Of a DNA stretch of 64,000 bases, positions 7,725-16,748 are shown piece after piece. Position 1 is the stretch's first letter, and the number at the start of each line of letters is the position of its first letter. Position numbers and translations under genes: made by a program. The notes beneath the pieces were generated by a model, which saw only the letters and a program-made list of their open reading frames with translations, was not told where the DNA came from and did not search any database. Source of the DNA: Hyphomicrobiales bacterium (GTDB taxonomy: Bacteria; Pseudomonadota; Alphaproteobacteria; Rhizobiales; Rhizobiaceae); NCBI GenBank assembly GCA_900474095.1, contig UCOA01000029.1, positions 1 to 64,000 of the forward strand. The letters run 5' to 3'.

Positions 7725-9896
7725 GTGGAGCAGGCAGGCAAGGAAACCGGCAAGGGTCGGCGCAGGGCGCTTTGGGCAGCGGTCGCTGTCATCGCAGTCG
7801 CTGCCGCAGGTGTCGCCGGCGTTAAGATCGTGCACGAACAGAACGTCAGCGAATTTGTCGCCCAGAGTGGCGGCAAGGCGGAGTCCATCGAAGTCGATTT
7901 CTTCGGACGAATTCATCTGCGTCACGTGACCTTGCCGCTCGCCGACGGCACCAATGTTCGTATCGCGGCGATCGACGGACGGCTCAAGATCTTTTTCATG
8001 AATGGCAGGCTCGAGGTGAGCGGCCTCGATCTCGAGGTGGCGACGGGCAAGATCTCTGTAGCGCATGCCAGCATCGAAGGTGCCGATTTCGGCGGCAGTA
8101 CGCCGACTGAGATATTCCGGAGCAGGAGTGCTGTCTCAGTGTCGAAACGCATCGAACGCTTTGCGGCAAAGCGCATATTCGCGCCAGAGATTACGCTCAC
8201 CCAGTCCATAGCCGGCAGCGAGCAGAAGACGGTCTATAAGAACGTCTCCCTCGACGACATCGCCAATGGCCGCATTGCGCGCTATTCTGCCGCTGGCGCC
8301 AGCTTCGATATCGCCATGGCCATCCCCGATGTCGAAGGAGTGATGAACAAAGAGCGCATGATCGGTTCGACCGGCGCTGTAGCGGGTCAGGACCTCGATG
8401 CGGCCTACATGGCAAGGCTCTATACGGAAAAGGCCGGTCCCGAAGACAAGGAAGCAAAGCCGCTCTACGGTCCCCTTTCCGTCAAGGCAATTGCCCTCAC
8501 GGACGGCAAGGTGCACTTCGCCTATGACGAACTGCGCAGCAACGGTTTCAGCATGCGCATGCCGGCCGAGCCGCTTCTCGAAACGGTGGAGAACCTGAAG
8601 TCAGTTACGAACGCCGAAGCGCTTGCTCCGGAGGAACGTCAGGCATTTGTTGCCCGGATCCTGTCCGTTGCCGATATGATTGGCAAGGGCGATATGCAGT
8701 TGCTCGGCTTCAAGGTCGACGCGCCGTATACGGACGGCGAAGACGCGGGCAAGAGGGTCAAATTCGCCGTCGATCGCATGGCGCTCCAGCTCGACGGCCG
8801 CAAGCTCGACGCGGGCCTGCACGGAGTGTCGATCGCGGAGGACACGGATACCATCAAGATCGCCGAAGCGAGCATTGCCGGCTTTTCCTGGAATTCTCCC
8901 CTCGAAGCCCTGAAGAAAATGGCCGCGCTCAACGAGCAACAGCTTGAAACGTTCCCATTCACGACGCTGATGCCGGAGCTGGGTACGATCCGCGTTGCGG
9001 GAATAGATGTCGATGTGGCCAATCCCGAGAATGTGGGCGCGACCGAGGCGGAAACCGCAGATGCTCAAGGCCTGACCAACGAAGCCGACGAGCCGGCGAA
9101 CGGTGCGCTGCCCTCCGAGGCACTAATCCCAGACGCCGATCATGCGGGACGGGCGGATCAGCAGACGGGCGAAGCTGCCGCTTCCGAGGAGGAGCCCGCT
9201 ACTATATCCGTTCCGAAACGTATCCGCTTCGCGCTCAAGAGTTATGAGCTGGCGCTGACCAAGCCGCATAATGGCATTCCGACGGATATCCGCATCACGC
9301 AGGAGGAACTGAGCCTGCCTGTGCCGGCAGGATCGTCGGACGAGGCCTACATCCAGCTACGCAAACTGGGTTTCGATGAGATAGTCCTCTCGTCCAACAT
9401 AGAGGCCGCCTGGGACGAGGCCAATCAGAACCTGGTGATCAAGGACATTTCGCTCAGCGGCAAGGATGTGGGCAGCCTCTCCCTTTCCGGCCTGATGGGA
9501 GGGGTCACCAAGGAGTTTTTCTCCTTTGACACGGCTAAGACCCTAATGGCGGTTTCCGAACTTACCGCGCGGGAGGTGAACTTCAAGATCCGGGATGAAG
9601 GGCTGATGGCCAAGGGCATCAAACTTTATGCCGAGCAAAGCGAGATGACGGAGGATCAGGTGCGCGGCATGCTAACGATGATGGCCACCGAGGCATTGCA
9701 GCAGTTTGCGGCCGCTCAGCCGAAGCTTCAGGGTGCGGTCGACGCGCTTACGCGCTTCGTCGCCAAGCCCGGGACCTTCACTTTGACGGTCAGGTCCAAG
9801 GCCGAAAACGGTATGAGCTTATTTGATCTGGCTGCGGCTTCTGAGAACCCCATGCTGGTTCTCGATAAGGTCGATGTTGAGGCGACGGCCCAGTAA
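7725..9896 (+). CDS. Large membrane-anchored periplasmic protein, unknown function
   Basis: This 723-residue protein starts at a GTG preceded by AAAGGAC. It has one N-terminal membrane segment (about residues 15-33, ALWAAVAVIAVAAAGVAGV) and a long remainder without further membrane spans, so it should sit in the periplasm attached to the inner membrane. The body repeats alternating polar/hydrophobic strands (for example VEVDFFGRIHLRHVTLPL and LEVSGLDLEVATGKISV), similar in style to AsmA-like or DUF-type lipid-transport proteins, but I cannot name a family. Residues about 440-495 form an acidic Ala/Glu/Asp-rich linker between two such halves. It stands alone and is followed by a strong hairpin. 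Confidence 0.7.
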   Translation: MEQAGKETGKGRRRALWAAVAVIAVAAAGVAGVKIVHEQNVSEFVAQSGGKAESIEVDFFGRIHLRHVTLPLADGTNVRIAAIDGRLKIFFMNGRLEVSGLDLEVATGKISVAHASIEGADFGGSTPTEIFRSRSAVSVSKRIERFAAKRIFAPEITLTQSIAGSEQKTVYKNVSLDDIANGRIARYSAAGASFDIAMAIPDVEGVMNKERMIGSTGAVAGQDLDAAYMARLYTEKAGPEDKEAKPLYGPLSVKAIALTDGKVHFAYDELRSNGFSMRMPAEPLLETVENLKSVTNAEALAPEERQAFVARILSVADMIGKGDMQLLGFKVDAPYTDGEDAGKRVKFAVDRMALQLDGRKLDAGLHGVSIAEDTDTIKIAEASIAGFSWNSPLEALKKMAALNEQQLETFPFTTLMPELGTIRVAGIDVDVANPENVGATEAETADAQGLTNEADEPANGALPSEALIPDADHAGRADQQTGEAAASEEEPATISVPKRIRFALKSYELALTKPHNGIPTDIRITQEELSLPVPAGSSDEAYIQLRKLGFDEIVLSSNIEAAWDEANQNLVIKDISLSGKDVGSLSLSGLMGGVTKEFFSFDTAKTLMAVSELTAREVNFKIRDEGLMAKGIKLYAEQSEMTEDQVRGMLTMMATEALQQFAAAQPKLQGAVDALTRFVAKPGTFTLTVRSKAENGMSLFDLAAASENPMLVLDKVDVEATAQ

Positions 9897-9934
9897 GCCG
9901 TCGAGCCCAGTCGCAATTGTCAGGCCGAAAGGCT

Positions 9935-9972
9935 GTCGCAAAAGTCCCACGTAATAGCGGGACTTTTGCGAC
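9935..9972 (+). terminator. Perfect 14-bp hairpin after the 7725-9896 gene
   Basis: GTCGCAAAAGTCCC (9935-9948) and its exact reverse complement (9959-9972) flank a 10-base loop, 39 bases past the stop codon. The stem is long and perfect, but it contains its A/T run inside rather than after the stem, so it is not a textbook rho-independent terminator. It could also be the end of a lost small mobile element. Confidence 0.5.
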
Positions 9973-10377
9973 ACGAATTATTCTCCGTGCCCAACGGCTT
10001 CGCCTACGGCCCATGCGGTAACAGGCCCTTGATGGCCCCGCGTCCGATATAAGGATTGTGGATCCCGTAGCGCTGAATTACCAGCCGCCACGCCTCATAG
10101 AACCTAGTCTGGTCCTAGGCGGCATCCTTGCCGTCTTGACGAACTGTGTCCCGGTCGTTCGCGTTCGCAAGCAGGTGAGCTCGATATAATCCCGCAGACC
10201 GGCCTGTTAGCTGCGGCCCTCAAGAGTAATTTTTGAAAGCAAGGTTGCCGACGAGGAAGCGGCGTAACCAACAACGCACGGCCGATGGCGCATCCACGTC
10301 CTATCTTCCACCCTTCTCAGTGTGCAAACGCTGCCCCTAAATCGGATAGCGGCGGGAAGCTTGTCAGTTAGTCAAAT
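9973..10377. other. Intergenic stretch with a decayed minus-strand coding trace
   Basis: Nothing intact is present. On the minus strand from about 10220 to 10015, one frame interrupted by a stop reads HLLANANDRDTVRQDGKDAA and then RFYEAWRLVIQRYGIHNPYIG. This looks like the tail of a former protein, not chance sequence. No family was recognised. Confidence 0.35.
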
Positions 10378-10396
10378 AAATCTGTCATACAGATTT
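10378..10396. promoter_or_regulatory. Palindromic operator, TGT-N3-ACA core
   Basis: AAATCTGT-CAT-ACAGATTT is a perfect 8-bp inverted repeat with a 3-base spacer, 77 bases before the ATG of the first pectin-locus gene. The core and spacing fit a FadR-type GntR operator, and the same core recurs at 10427, 17823, 18212 and 18245 beside genes of the same locus. Confidence 0.6.
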
Positions 10397-10426
10397 GACA
10401 AAAATGCGCCGATCTGTCTAAGTATG

Positions 10427-10435
10427 TGTTATACA
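10427..10435. promoter_or_regulatory. Second TGT-N3-ACA site before the enolase-family gene
   Basis: TGTTATACA lies 31 bases downstream of the perfect palindrome and 38 bases before the start codon, where it would block RNA polymerase. It matches the core shared by the locus but has no extended arms. Confidence 0.4.
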
Positions 10436-10472
10436 GGATGGCGCGCCGGCCATTTCGCGTACCGGAGGAACA

Positions 10473-11621
10473 ATGATCATCACCAATGTCGATGTGCGCA
10501 TCTTCCACACGACCACGCGCCGCCATTCCGATAGTGCGGGTCACGCACATCCAGGTCCTCCGCATCAGGTCGAGCAAGCAATGCTGACCGTTCGCACGGA
10601 AGATGGTCAGGAAGGCCACTCCTTTACTGCTCCGGAAATCGTTCGCCCGCATCTGATCGAAAAGTTCGTGAAGAAGGTTCTCATCGGCCAGGATTATCGG
10701 GATCGTGAACGACTGTGGCAGGACCTTGCTCACTGGCAGCGGGGGTCGGCCTCGCAACTTACCGATCGTACGCTTGCGGTCGTCGATTGCGCTTTGTGGG
10801 ATCTTGCAGGCAGAACACTCAATCAACCTGTATCCAAGTTGATCGGCGGCTACCGCGACAAGGTGCTGGCCTATGGCTCCATCATGTGTGGCGATGAGTT
10901 GGAGGGTGGCCTGGCAACGCCGGAGGACTACGGTCGTTTCGCAGAAGCGCTGGTCAAGCGCGGTTACAAGGGGATCAAGTTGCACACCTGGATGCCGCCA
11001 GTCAGTTGGGCGCCGGATGTGAAGATGGACATCAAGGCCTGTGCCGCCGTGCGCGAGGCGGTCGGTGCTGATATCCGACTGATGATCGACGCTTTCCACT
11101 GGTATTCCCGCACCGATGCACTCGAACTCGGGCGAGGCCTCGAAAAGCTCGGCTTCGACTGGATCGAGGAGCCGATGGACGAGCAGTCACTCTCTTCCTA
11201 CAAGTGGCTTGCGGACAATCTCGACATTCCCGTCGTTGGCCCGGAAAGCGCCGCTGGCAAGCATTGGCACCGCGCCGAGTGGATCAAGGCCGGCGCCTGC
11301 GACATACTACGCACCGGCGTCAACGACGTCGGCGGCATCACCCCGGCGCTGAAGACCATGCATCTCGCTGAGGCCTTCGGGATGGAATGCGAGGTGCACG
11401 GCAACACCGCGATGAACCTGCATGTGGTGGCTGCCACCGCGAACTGCCGCTGGTACGAGCGCGGCCTGCTGCATCCGTTCCTCGAATATGACGACGGTCA
11501 CGATTACCTGAAGTCGCTCTCCGATCCGATGGACCGGGACGGGTACGTCCATGTGCCAGATCGGCCAGGGCTCGGCGAGGACATCGATTTCGACTTCATC
11601 GAGAACAACCGTGTGCGGTGA
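10473..11621 (+). CDS. Enolase-superfamily sugar-acid dehydratase or isomerase
   Basis: This 382-residue protein of the mandelate racemase/muconate lactonizing group starts behind a strong GGAGGAA. The barrel carries the expected acid-base and metal residues in order: a KLH on the second strand (GIKLHTW, near 172), Asp in MIDAFHW, Glu in WIEEP, Glu in VVGPES, and His in EVHGNTAMN. Members abstract a proton next to a carboxylate, usually dehydrating or cycloisomerising a sugar acid. It lies in a pectin locus, so a uronate- or aldonate-derived substrate is likely, but the residues do not tell which one. It is not the usual Gci type, whose N-terminus differs. It probably forms an operon with the esterase and binding protein downstream. 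Confidence 0.8.
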   Translation: MIITNVDVRIFHTTTRRHSDSAGHAHPGPPHQVEQAMLTVRTEDGQEGHSFTAPEIVRPHLIEKFVKKVLIGQDYRDRERLWQDLAHWQRGSASQLTDRTLAVVDCALWDLAGRTLNQPVSKLIGGYRDKVLAYGSIMCGDELEGGLATPEDYGRFAEALVKRGYKGIKLHTWMPPVSWAPDVKMDIKACAAVREAVGADIRLMIDAFHWYSRTDALELGRGLEKLGFDWIEEPMDEQSLSSYKWLADNLDIPVVGPESAAGKHWHRAEWIKAGACDILRTGVNDVGGITPALKTMHLAEAFGMECEVHGNTAMNLHVVAATANCRWYERGLLHPFLEYDDGHDYLKSLSDPMDRDGYVHVPDRPGLGEDIDFDFIENNRVR

Positions 11622-11639
11622 CGAGCGAGGTAATTGGCA

Positions 11640-12269
11640 ATGAAGACAGTTCTCGCCTTCGGCGACAGTCTCACATGGGGTGCGGATCCGGCGACAGGTC
11701 TGCGTCATCCCCCCGAAAGTCGCTGGCCGGAAGTTCTCGGCCGGGAACTTGGCGGCTCGGCGCAGGTCATATCGGAAGGGCTCGGCGGGCGCACCACCTG
11801 CTATGACGACCATGCCGGACCCGCCTGCCGGAATGGCGCCAAGGCGTTGGAGGTGGCGCTTGCCAGCCACATGCCGCTCGATCTGGTGATCGTCATGCTC
11901 GGAACCAACGACATCAAGCCGGTGCACGGTGGACGCGCCGAGGGAGCGGTTTCCGGCATGCGCCGCCTGGCGCAGATCGTAGACACCTTTCCTTACAAAC
12001 CGAGCGTGGCGAAGCCGAAGGTCCTGATCGTCGCACCGCCGCCGTGTTCGTCCGGCAAAGGCGGGCACCCGGCGGCGGGTCGAAGCGTGGCGGAATCCGA
12101 GCGGCTTTCCCCGCTTTACCGCAACCTCGCCTGCGAACTCGGCCACGAGTTCTTCGATGCTGGCACAGTCGCTCGCGGGTCTGAGATCGACGGTGTGCAT
12201 TTGGAAGCGGCCGCGACAGCAGCCATCGGCTGCGCACTCGCAGCCCCCGTCGGCGCAATTCTTGGCTGA
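11640..12269 (+). CDS. SGNH/GDSL hydrolase, probably a carbohydrate esterase
   Basis: This 209-residue cytoplasmic protein shows the SGNH blocks: FGDSLTWG at the N-terminus (nucleophile Ser), GLGG (block II), MLGTNDIK (block III, Asn) and EIDGVHLE (block V, Asp and His). This matches the arylesterase/acetyl-esterase branch. Beside pectin genes the natural guess is removal of acetyl groups from imported galacturonan or rhamnogalacturonan oligomers. The start at 11640 has GAGG about 12 bases upstream and is 18 bases after the previous stop. An in-frame TTG two codons earlier is unlikely. Confidence 0.8.
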   Translation: MKTVLAFGDSLTWGADPATGLRHPPESRWPEVLGRELGGSAQVISEGLGGRTTCYDDHAGPACRNGAKALEVALASHMPLDLVIVMLGTNDIKPVHGGRAEGAVSGMRRLAQIVDTFPYKPSVAKPKVLIVAPPPCSSGKGGHPAAGRSVAESERLSPLYRNLACELGHEFFDAGTVARGSEIDGVHLEAAATAAIGCALAAPVGAILG

Positions 12270-12357
12270 TCCGTTTCAACGCTTGCGGAGGAGCAGGCGG
12301 GCGGATCGTGAAACTGGTAGGCCACAATCCGCAGGGGTGGCCGCAAAAGGAGGAAGC

Positions 12358-13956
12358 ATGAGACACTTTTTAATAAGAACCGCGCTCGGCGCGCTTCTCG
12401 CCACGGCCGCGCCGATCGGCGTCCTGGCCGAGACACCGGCCGACCAACTCGTCGTCGCCACGACCATGAGCAACATTCTGACGCTCGATCCCGCGGCAAT
12501 CACCGGCCGCGAGACCGTGCAAGTGCTCAACAACATCTACGATACGCTGGTCATCCTTTCGCCGCAGGACCGTAGCGTCCAGCCGCGTCTGGCCGAGCGC
12601 TGGGAGATCGCCGAGGATCGCAAATCGATCCGCTTTCACCTCCGTGTCGATGCTAAATTTGCTTCCGGCAATCCTGTCACGGCGAGCGACGTCTCCTGGA
12701 GCCTGAAGCGCCTGCTCGCCCGCAATCTCGCTCAGTCGTCCTTCCTCAAGACACGCGGCTTCACGCTCGAGGATGCCGACAAGGCGTTTGTCGCCGAAGA
12801 CGACCACACCTTCGTGCTTAACCTGCCGAAGCCCGACGATCCGAGCCTGCTGCTCATGGTTCTGGCACAGAATGGCCCCGGCTCCATTCTGGACAGCAAG
12901 ACGGTGCTCGAGAACGAGAAGGACGGCGACCTCGGTGCCGCATGGCTGACGCTGAATTCCGCCGGCTCCGGTCCCTTCACGCTGACGCAGTGGAAGTCGA
13001 ACGAATACATCATACTTACCCGCAACGACGACTATTGGGGCGAAAAGGCCGCGATGAAGCGCGTTCTGATGCGCCATTTGCCGGAATCACAGTCGCAGCG
13101 GCTGCTGCTGGAAAAAGGCGACATAGACGTTGCCTACTCCCTCCAGGCGCCGGATCTAAAGTCCCTGGAGGCCGACAAGGCGATTACCATCGCATCGACG
13201 CCGGGTTCGGGCTTTTACTATCTCAGCGTCTCGATGAAAGATGAGCGCTTTGCCAACAAGAAGGTTCGCGAAGCGCTGCGATACCTTATCGACTATGAAG
13301 GCCTCGACAAGGCAGTCATGCCCTATTACGGCAAGTTGCATCAGCGCCCGCTGTCGACCGGCGTCCTCGGCGCGCTCCCGGATCAGGGCTATAAGCTGGA
13401 TGTGGAAAAGGCAAAGGCGCTGCTTGCCGAAGCCGGCTATCCTAACGGATTTACGACCACGCTGCGCGTGCTTTCGGAAGACCCGTTCATGAAGGCGGCG
13501 ACAGCCGTACAGAACACGCTCGGCCAGGCCGGTATCCAGGCGGAACTCATCAGCGGTTCGGGTGATCAGATCTACGGTGCCATGCGAGAACGGAACTTCG
13601 AGTTGCTGCTTGGTCGCGGCGGTGGCGGACAGCAACCGCATCCGGACAACAACCTGCGCTCCATCGCCTACAATCCCGACAATTCTGACGAGGCGAAGCT
13701 CACCAACTACCAGAGCTGGCGTACCAGCTTCTATGACGAGAAGCTGAACAACCTGGTCGAGGAAGCGCTTGTCGAGCGCGACCCCGCCAAGCAGGCTAAA
13801 CTCTATGAAGGCGTGCAGAACTATATGGACGAGATCGTCATGTCGATCCAACCTTTCTCGGAAGTGGTCGATACGGCTGCGTTTCGAAGCGATGTCAAGG
13901 GCATGATCGTCAGCCCCTGGCTTTCCCGCTTCGAGGGCGTTGCCAAGGAGCGCTGA
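12358..13956 (+). CDS. Solute-binding protein, family 5 (Dpp/Opp type)
   Basis: This 532-residue periplasmic binding protein starts at 12358, behind AAAGGAGGAAGC. It has a Sec signal peptide of about 24 residues ending in VLAE. The mature part has the family-5 course: TLDPAAITGRETVQVLNNIY near the N-terminus, RPSLAERW-like PRLAERWEIAEDRKSIRFHL, and FYYLSVSMKDERFANKKVREAL in the middle. Family-5 proteins bind peptides, but several in rhizobia bind plant oligosaccharides. The cognate permeases and ATPases are almost certainly the four minus-strand genes ending at 14258. It closes the plus-strand operon and is followed by a terminator. Confidence 0.85.
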   Translation: MRHFLIRTALGALLATAAPIGVLAETPADQLVVATTMSNILTLDPAAITGRETVQVLNNIYDTLVILSPQDRSVQPRLAERWEIAEDRKSIRFHLRVDAKFASGNPVTASDVSWSLKRLLARNLAQSSFLKTRGFTLEDADKAFVAEDDHTFVLNLPKPDDPSLLLMVLAQNGPGSILDSKTVLENEKDGDLGAAWLTLNSAGSGPFTLTQWKSNEYIILTRNDDYWGEKAAMKRVLMRHLPESQSQRLLLEKGDIDVAYSLQAPDLKSLEADKAITIASTPGSGFYYLSVSMKDERFANKKVREALRYLIDYEGLDKAVMPYYGKLHQRPLSTGVLGALPDQGYKLDVEKAKALLAEAGYPNGFTTTLRVLSEDPFMKAATAVQNTLGQAGIQAELISGSGDQIYGAMRERNFELLLGRGGGGQQPHPDNNLRSIAYNPDNSDEAKLTNYQSWRTSFYDEKLNNLVEEALVERDPAKQAKLYEGVQNYMDEIVMSIQPFSEVVDTAAFRSDVKGMIVSPWLSRFEGVAKER

Positions 13957-13988
13957 TCGTTCCTGGTTTTCTGAGTGCATTTGTAAAA

Positions 13989-14014
13989 AAGGTGCGTGGC
14001 AACACGCGCCTTTT
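13989..14014 (+). terminator. Rho-independent terminator
   Basis: AAGGTGCGTG-GCAA-CACGCGCCTT forms a 10-bp stem with one G-T pair and a 4-base loop. It runs into TTTT-C and lies 33 bases after the binding-protein stop. The A-rich left side suggests it may also end the convergent ABC operon. Confidence 0.75.
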
Positions 14015-14257
14015 CTCGTTTGAGCCCTAACAACCGCAAAAAATGACAGTCAGCCCTGTCCATTTTTTCCGCCTACCGGCGGGTACGGCAACCGGTTCGC
14101 AAGGCGAACTCTGAGGGCGATTTGCCGGCGATAGTCATGTTTGACGATCGGATCGAAATGAGCGCGCTAAGGAACGCGCCATGGCGCCACCGGCGGACCA
14201 ATAGCGCGTCCTGGGCACCGTTGGCGCGGCAGACGCGTCGAGATATGGAGTGCGTGA

Positions 14258-15019
14258 TCAGTGAGCGCTTTCATATTCAAGCGAGGCGCCGATGAGCTCT
14301 CGGGCATAAGGGTGGGTAGCGCCGTTTGCAGGGATCGCTTCGCGTGGCAGCACTTCGGTGATCTCGCCGCCGAGCATGACGGCAAACCGGTCGCACATGT
14401 GGTCGACCACGGCCAAATCATGCGTCACCATGATGTAGGTGAAACCGCGCTCTTCGCGCAGGCGCTGAAGCAGGTTCAGGATCTCTGCCTGCACCGAGAC
14501 ATCGAGCGCCGACGTGGGCTCGTCCAGAAGCAGGAGCGAGGGCTCCAGGATGAGCGCCCGGGCGATGGCGACCCGCTGCCGCTGGCCACCGGAAAGCTGG
14601 TGTGGAAAGCGATCGAGGAAGGAAACGGGCAGGCCGACATCGGTGATCGCCTTGCGCATGCGCTCTTCGCGGTCGCCGAGCCTATGGATCACCAGCGGCT
14701 CGCTGAGCACGGTGCGCACCGACTGGCGCGGATGCAGCGAGCCGTACGGATCCTGAAACACCATCTGCAGGGTTCGGCAGCGCTCGATAAGTGGCATCTC
14801 GCGTACCGGCTTGCCGTCGATAAGAATGTCGCCGGCCCAGATGTCGGTTAGCATCGAGATGCAGCGCAACACGGTGGACTTGCCCGACCCGCTTTCTCCG
14901 ACGAGCGCGAAGCATTCGCCGGGGCTGACCGAGAAGCTGACACTCGGCAGGACCCTGACGGCGGCAGGGCCGGTGCCAAACGTGATGGAAACATCGCGAG
15001 TTTCGACGGAAACGGACAT
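14258..15019 (-). CDS. Oligopeptide-type ABC transporter ATPase (DppF/OppF-like)
   Basis: This 253-residue ATPase has Walker [10 protein letters not shown], signature [15 protein letters not shown], Walker [13 protein letters not shown] and the switch His in VTHDL. The start at 15019 overlaps the TGA of the upstream ATPase gene (TGATG) and has GGAGGAGA in place. An ATG at 15040 is less likely. It ends the minus-strand operon permease-permease-ATPase-ATPase and converges with the gene for the binding protein that should deliver its substrate. The usual C-terminal oligopeptide/dipeptide zinc-less extension is short here. Confidence 0.9.
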   Translation of the reverse strand: MSVSVETRDVSITFGTGPAAVRVLPSVSFSVSPGECFALVGESGSGKSTVLRCISMLTDIWAGDILIDGKPVREMPLIERCRTLQMVFQDPYGSLHPRQSVRTVLSEPLVIHRLGDREERMRKAITDVGLPVSFLDRFPHQLSGGQRQRVAIARALILEPSLLLLDEPTSALDVSVQAEILNLLQRLREERGFTYIMVTHDLAVVDHMCDRFAVMLGGEITEVLPREAIPANGATHPYARELIGASLEYESAH

Positions 15020-15855
15020 CAGGCTTTCTCCTCCAGCCATTCGGGTTGGCGGTCGAGCACGGCGAGAGGCGCACGCGCGCCACCGATCCTTGGTTGGGCC
15101 GCCAACAGGCCGCGCGTATAGGGGTGTTGGGCTCTGTCGAGGTCACGGGCGGCGAGTGTTTCGACCACGCGACCCGCATACATGATGAGAACGCGGTCGC
15201 AGAAATTGCGCACGAGGTTCAGGTCGTGACTGATCATGATGAGGCCGATGCCACGGTCGCGCACGAGACTGTCGAGGATATTCAACACTTGAAGCCGGAC
15301 GGTAACGTCGAGCGCCGACGTGGGTTCGTCGGCAATGACAAGATCCGGGTCCGCCAGCAGCATCATGGCGATCATCACACGCTGGCCCATGCCGCCGGAT
15401 ATTTCATGCGGATATTGGTCATAGACGCGCTCCGGGTCCCGAATCTTGACCGCTTCCAGCATAGCGAGCGCCTTGTCGCGAGCCTCTGCCTTCGAGCACC
15501 TGAAGTGGCGCAGATAGGTCTCTCCTACCTGGTCGCCGACGCGACGGATCGGGTTGAGGGAGAATTTTGGATCCTGAAGGATCATCGACATGCGCCGGCC
15601 GCGGACTTTCAGCATCGCTTTTTCGGAGAGCGTCAGGAGTTCGAGTTCTCCAAAGCGCAGCGTGTCGGCCGTGATTGTCGCGCCGGGCAGAAGACGCAAC
15701 AGGGCACGCCCGACGGTGGACTTGCCGGATCCGGATTCGCCGACGATACCCAGCCGTTCCCGGCCAAGGGTGAAGGAGACCCCACGTACGGCTTCGACCG
15801 AAGCGCCGCCATAGCGGATACGGAGATTGTCGACCTCGAGAATGGGCTTTTCCAT
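15019..15855 (-). CDS. Oligopeptide-type ABC transporter ATPase (DppD/OppD-like)
   Basis: This 278-residue ATPase has Walker [10 protein letters not shown], the signature in the variant form [15 protein letters not shown], Walker [16 protein letters not shown] and ISHDL. The ISGGMGQR signature and the C-terminal [12 protein letters not shown] stretch are typical of DppD-type subunits, which pair with a DppF subunit. It follows the second permease by five bases and overlaps the next ATPase by one base, so the four genes form one operon. Confidence 0.9.
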   Translation of the reverse strand: MEKPILEVDNLRIRYGGASVEAVRGVSFTLGRERLGIVGESGSGKSTVGRALLRLLPGATITADTLRFGELELLTLSEKAMLKVRGRRMSMILQDPKFSLNPIRRVGDQVGETYLRHFRCSKAEARDKALAMLEAVKIRDPERVYDQYPHEISGGMGQRVMIAMMLLADPDLVIADEPTSALDVTVRLQVLNILDSLVRDRGIGLIMISHDLNLVRNFCDRVLIMYAGRVVETLAARDLDRAQHPYTRGLLAAQPRIGGARAPLAVLDRQPEWLEEKA

Positions 15856-15860
15856 CGGGC

Positions 15861-16748
15861 TTACCTCCGGTTAATCTGCTTGGGATCGAGCGCATCGCGC
15901 AAGCCATCGCCGAGCAGGTTGAATGCGAGGCTGACTGACAGGATGGCCACGCCCGGGAAAGTGACGAGCCACCAGCTGTCCAGCATGTAGCGGCGACCGG
16001 TCGCAATCATCGCGCCCCATTCGGGCAGCGGCGGCTGGGCGCCGAGGCCGAGGAAACCCAGACCGGCGGCCGTAAGGATGACGGTTGCCATGTTGAGCGT
16101 CAGGCGGATGAGCACCGAGGGCAGGCACATGGGCATGATCGACTTGATGATGATGCGCGTCGGCGATGCGCCCTGCAGTCTGGCGGCGGAGATGTAGTCG
16201 GCTTTGCGGAAAGTCATTGCCTCTGCCCGGGCAAGCCGGGCGATCGGCGGCCAGGAGGTGAGCGCAATGGCGACAATGGCGTTGTTGAGGCTTGGGCCAA
16301 GCGCCGCAACGAAGGCGAGCGAGAGAATAAGGCTCGGAAACGACAGGAAAATGTCAGTGATGCGCATCATCACCGTATCGACCTTGCCGCCCAGATAGCC
16401 GGCGGTGGTACCGATGATGAGGCCGATGGGGCCGACGACAACCGACACGAGGAAGATGATTGTCAGCGTGATGCGGGCGCCCCAAACGAGGCGGCTGAAA
16501 ATGTCGCGGCCAAGCTCGTCGGTGCCGAAGAAATGCCCATTGCCCGGCGGCTGCAGCGTCAGGGCAAGGTCCTGCGCATAGGGATCGTGGGTGGCGATCA
16601 GCGGCGCGAAGGCAGCGACCAGGATAAGCAGTGTCAGAACGGCAAGGCCGAAGGCCGAGGTTGGACTCCTCAGCAGGAAGAGCACGATGTTCTTCAGCGC
16701 AAGAAGCGGTGCCGGCAGACGGAAAGCAGTTTCGGTGTGGGTAGACAT
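15861..16748 (-). CDS. Oligopeptide-type ABC transporter permease (DppC-like)
   Basis: This 295-residue inner-membrane permease has an N-terminal OppC-type segment (LLRSPTSAFGLAVLTLLILV), the FGTDELGRDIFSRLVWGARI motif common to this family, five or six further membrane spans and the EAMTFRKADYISAARLQGAS coupling loop that contacts the ATPase. Its ATG overlaps the stop of the first permease by one base (TGATG). Confidence 0.9.
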   Translation of the reverse strand: MSTHTETAFRLPAPLLALKNIVLFLLRSPTSAFGLAVLTLLILVAAFAPLIATHDPYAQDLALTLQPPGNGHFFGTDELGRDIFSRLVWGARITLTIIFLVSVVVGPIGLIIGTTAGYLGGKVDTVMMRITDIFLSFPSLILSLAFVAALGPSLNNAIVAIALTSWPPIARLARAEAMTFRKADYISAARLQGASPTRIIIKSIMPMCLPSVLIRLTLNMATVILTAAGLGFLGLGAQPPLPEWGAMIATGRRYMLDSWWLVTFPGVAILSVSLAFNLLGDGLRDALDPKQINRR

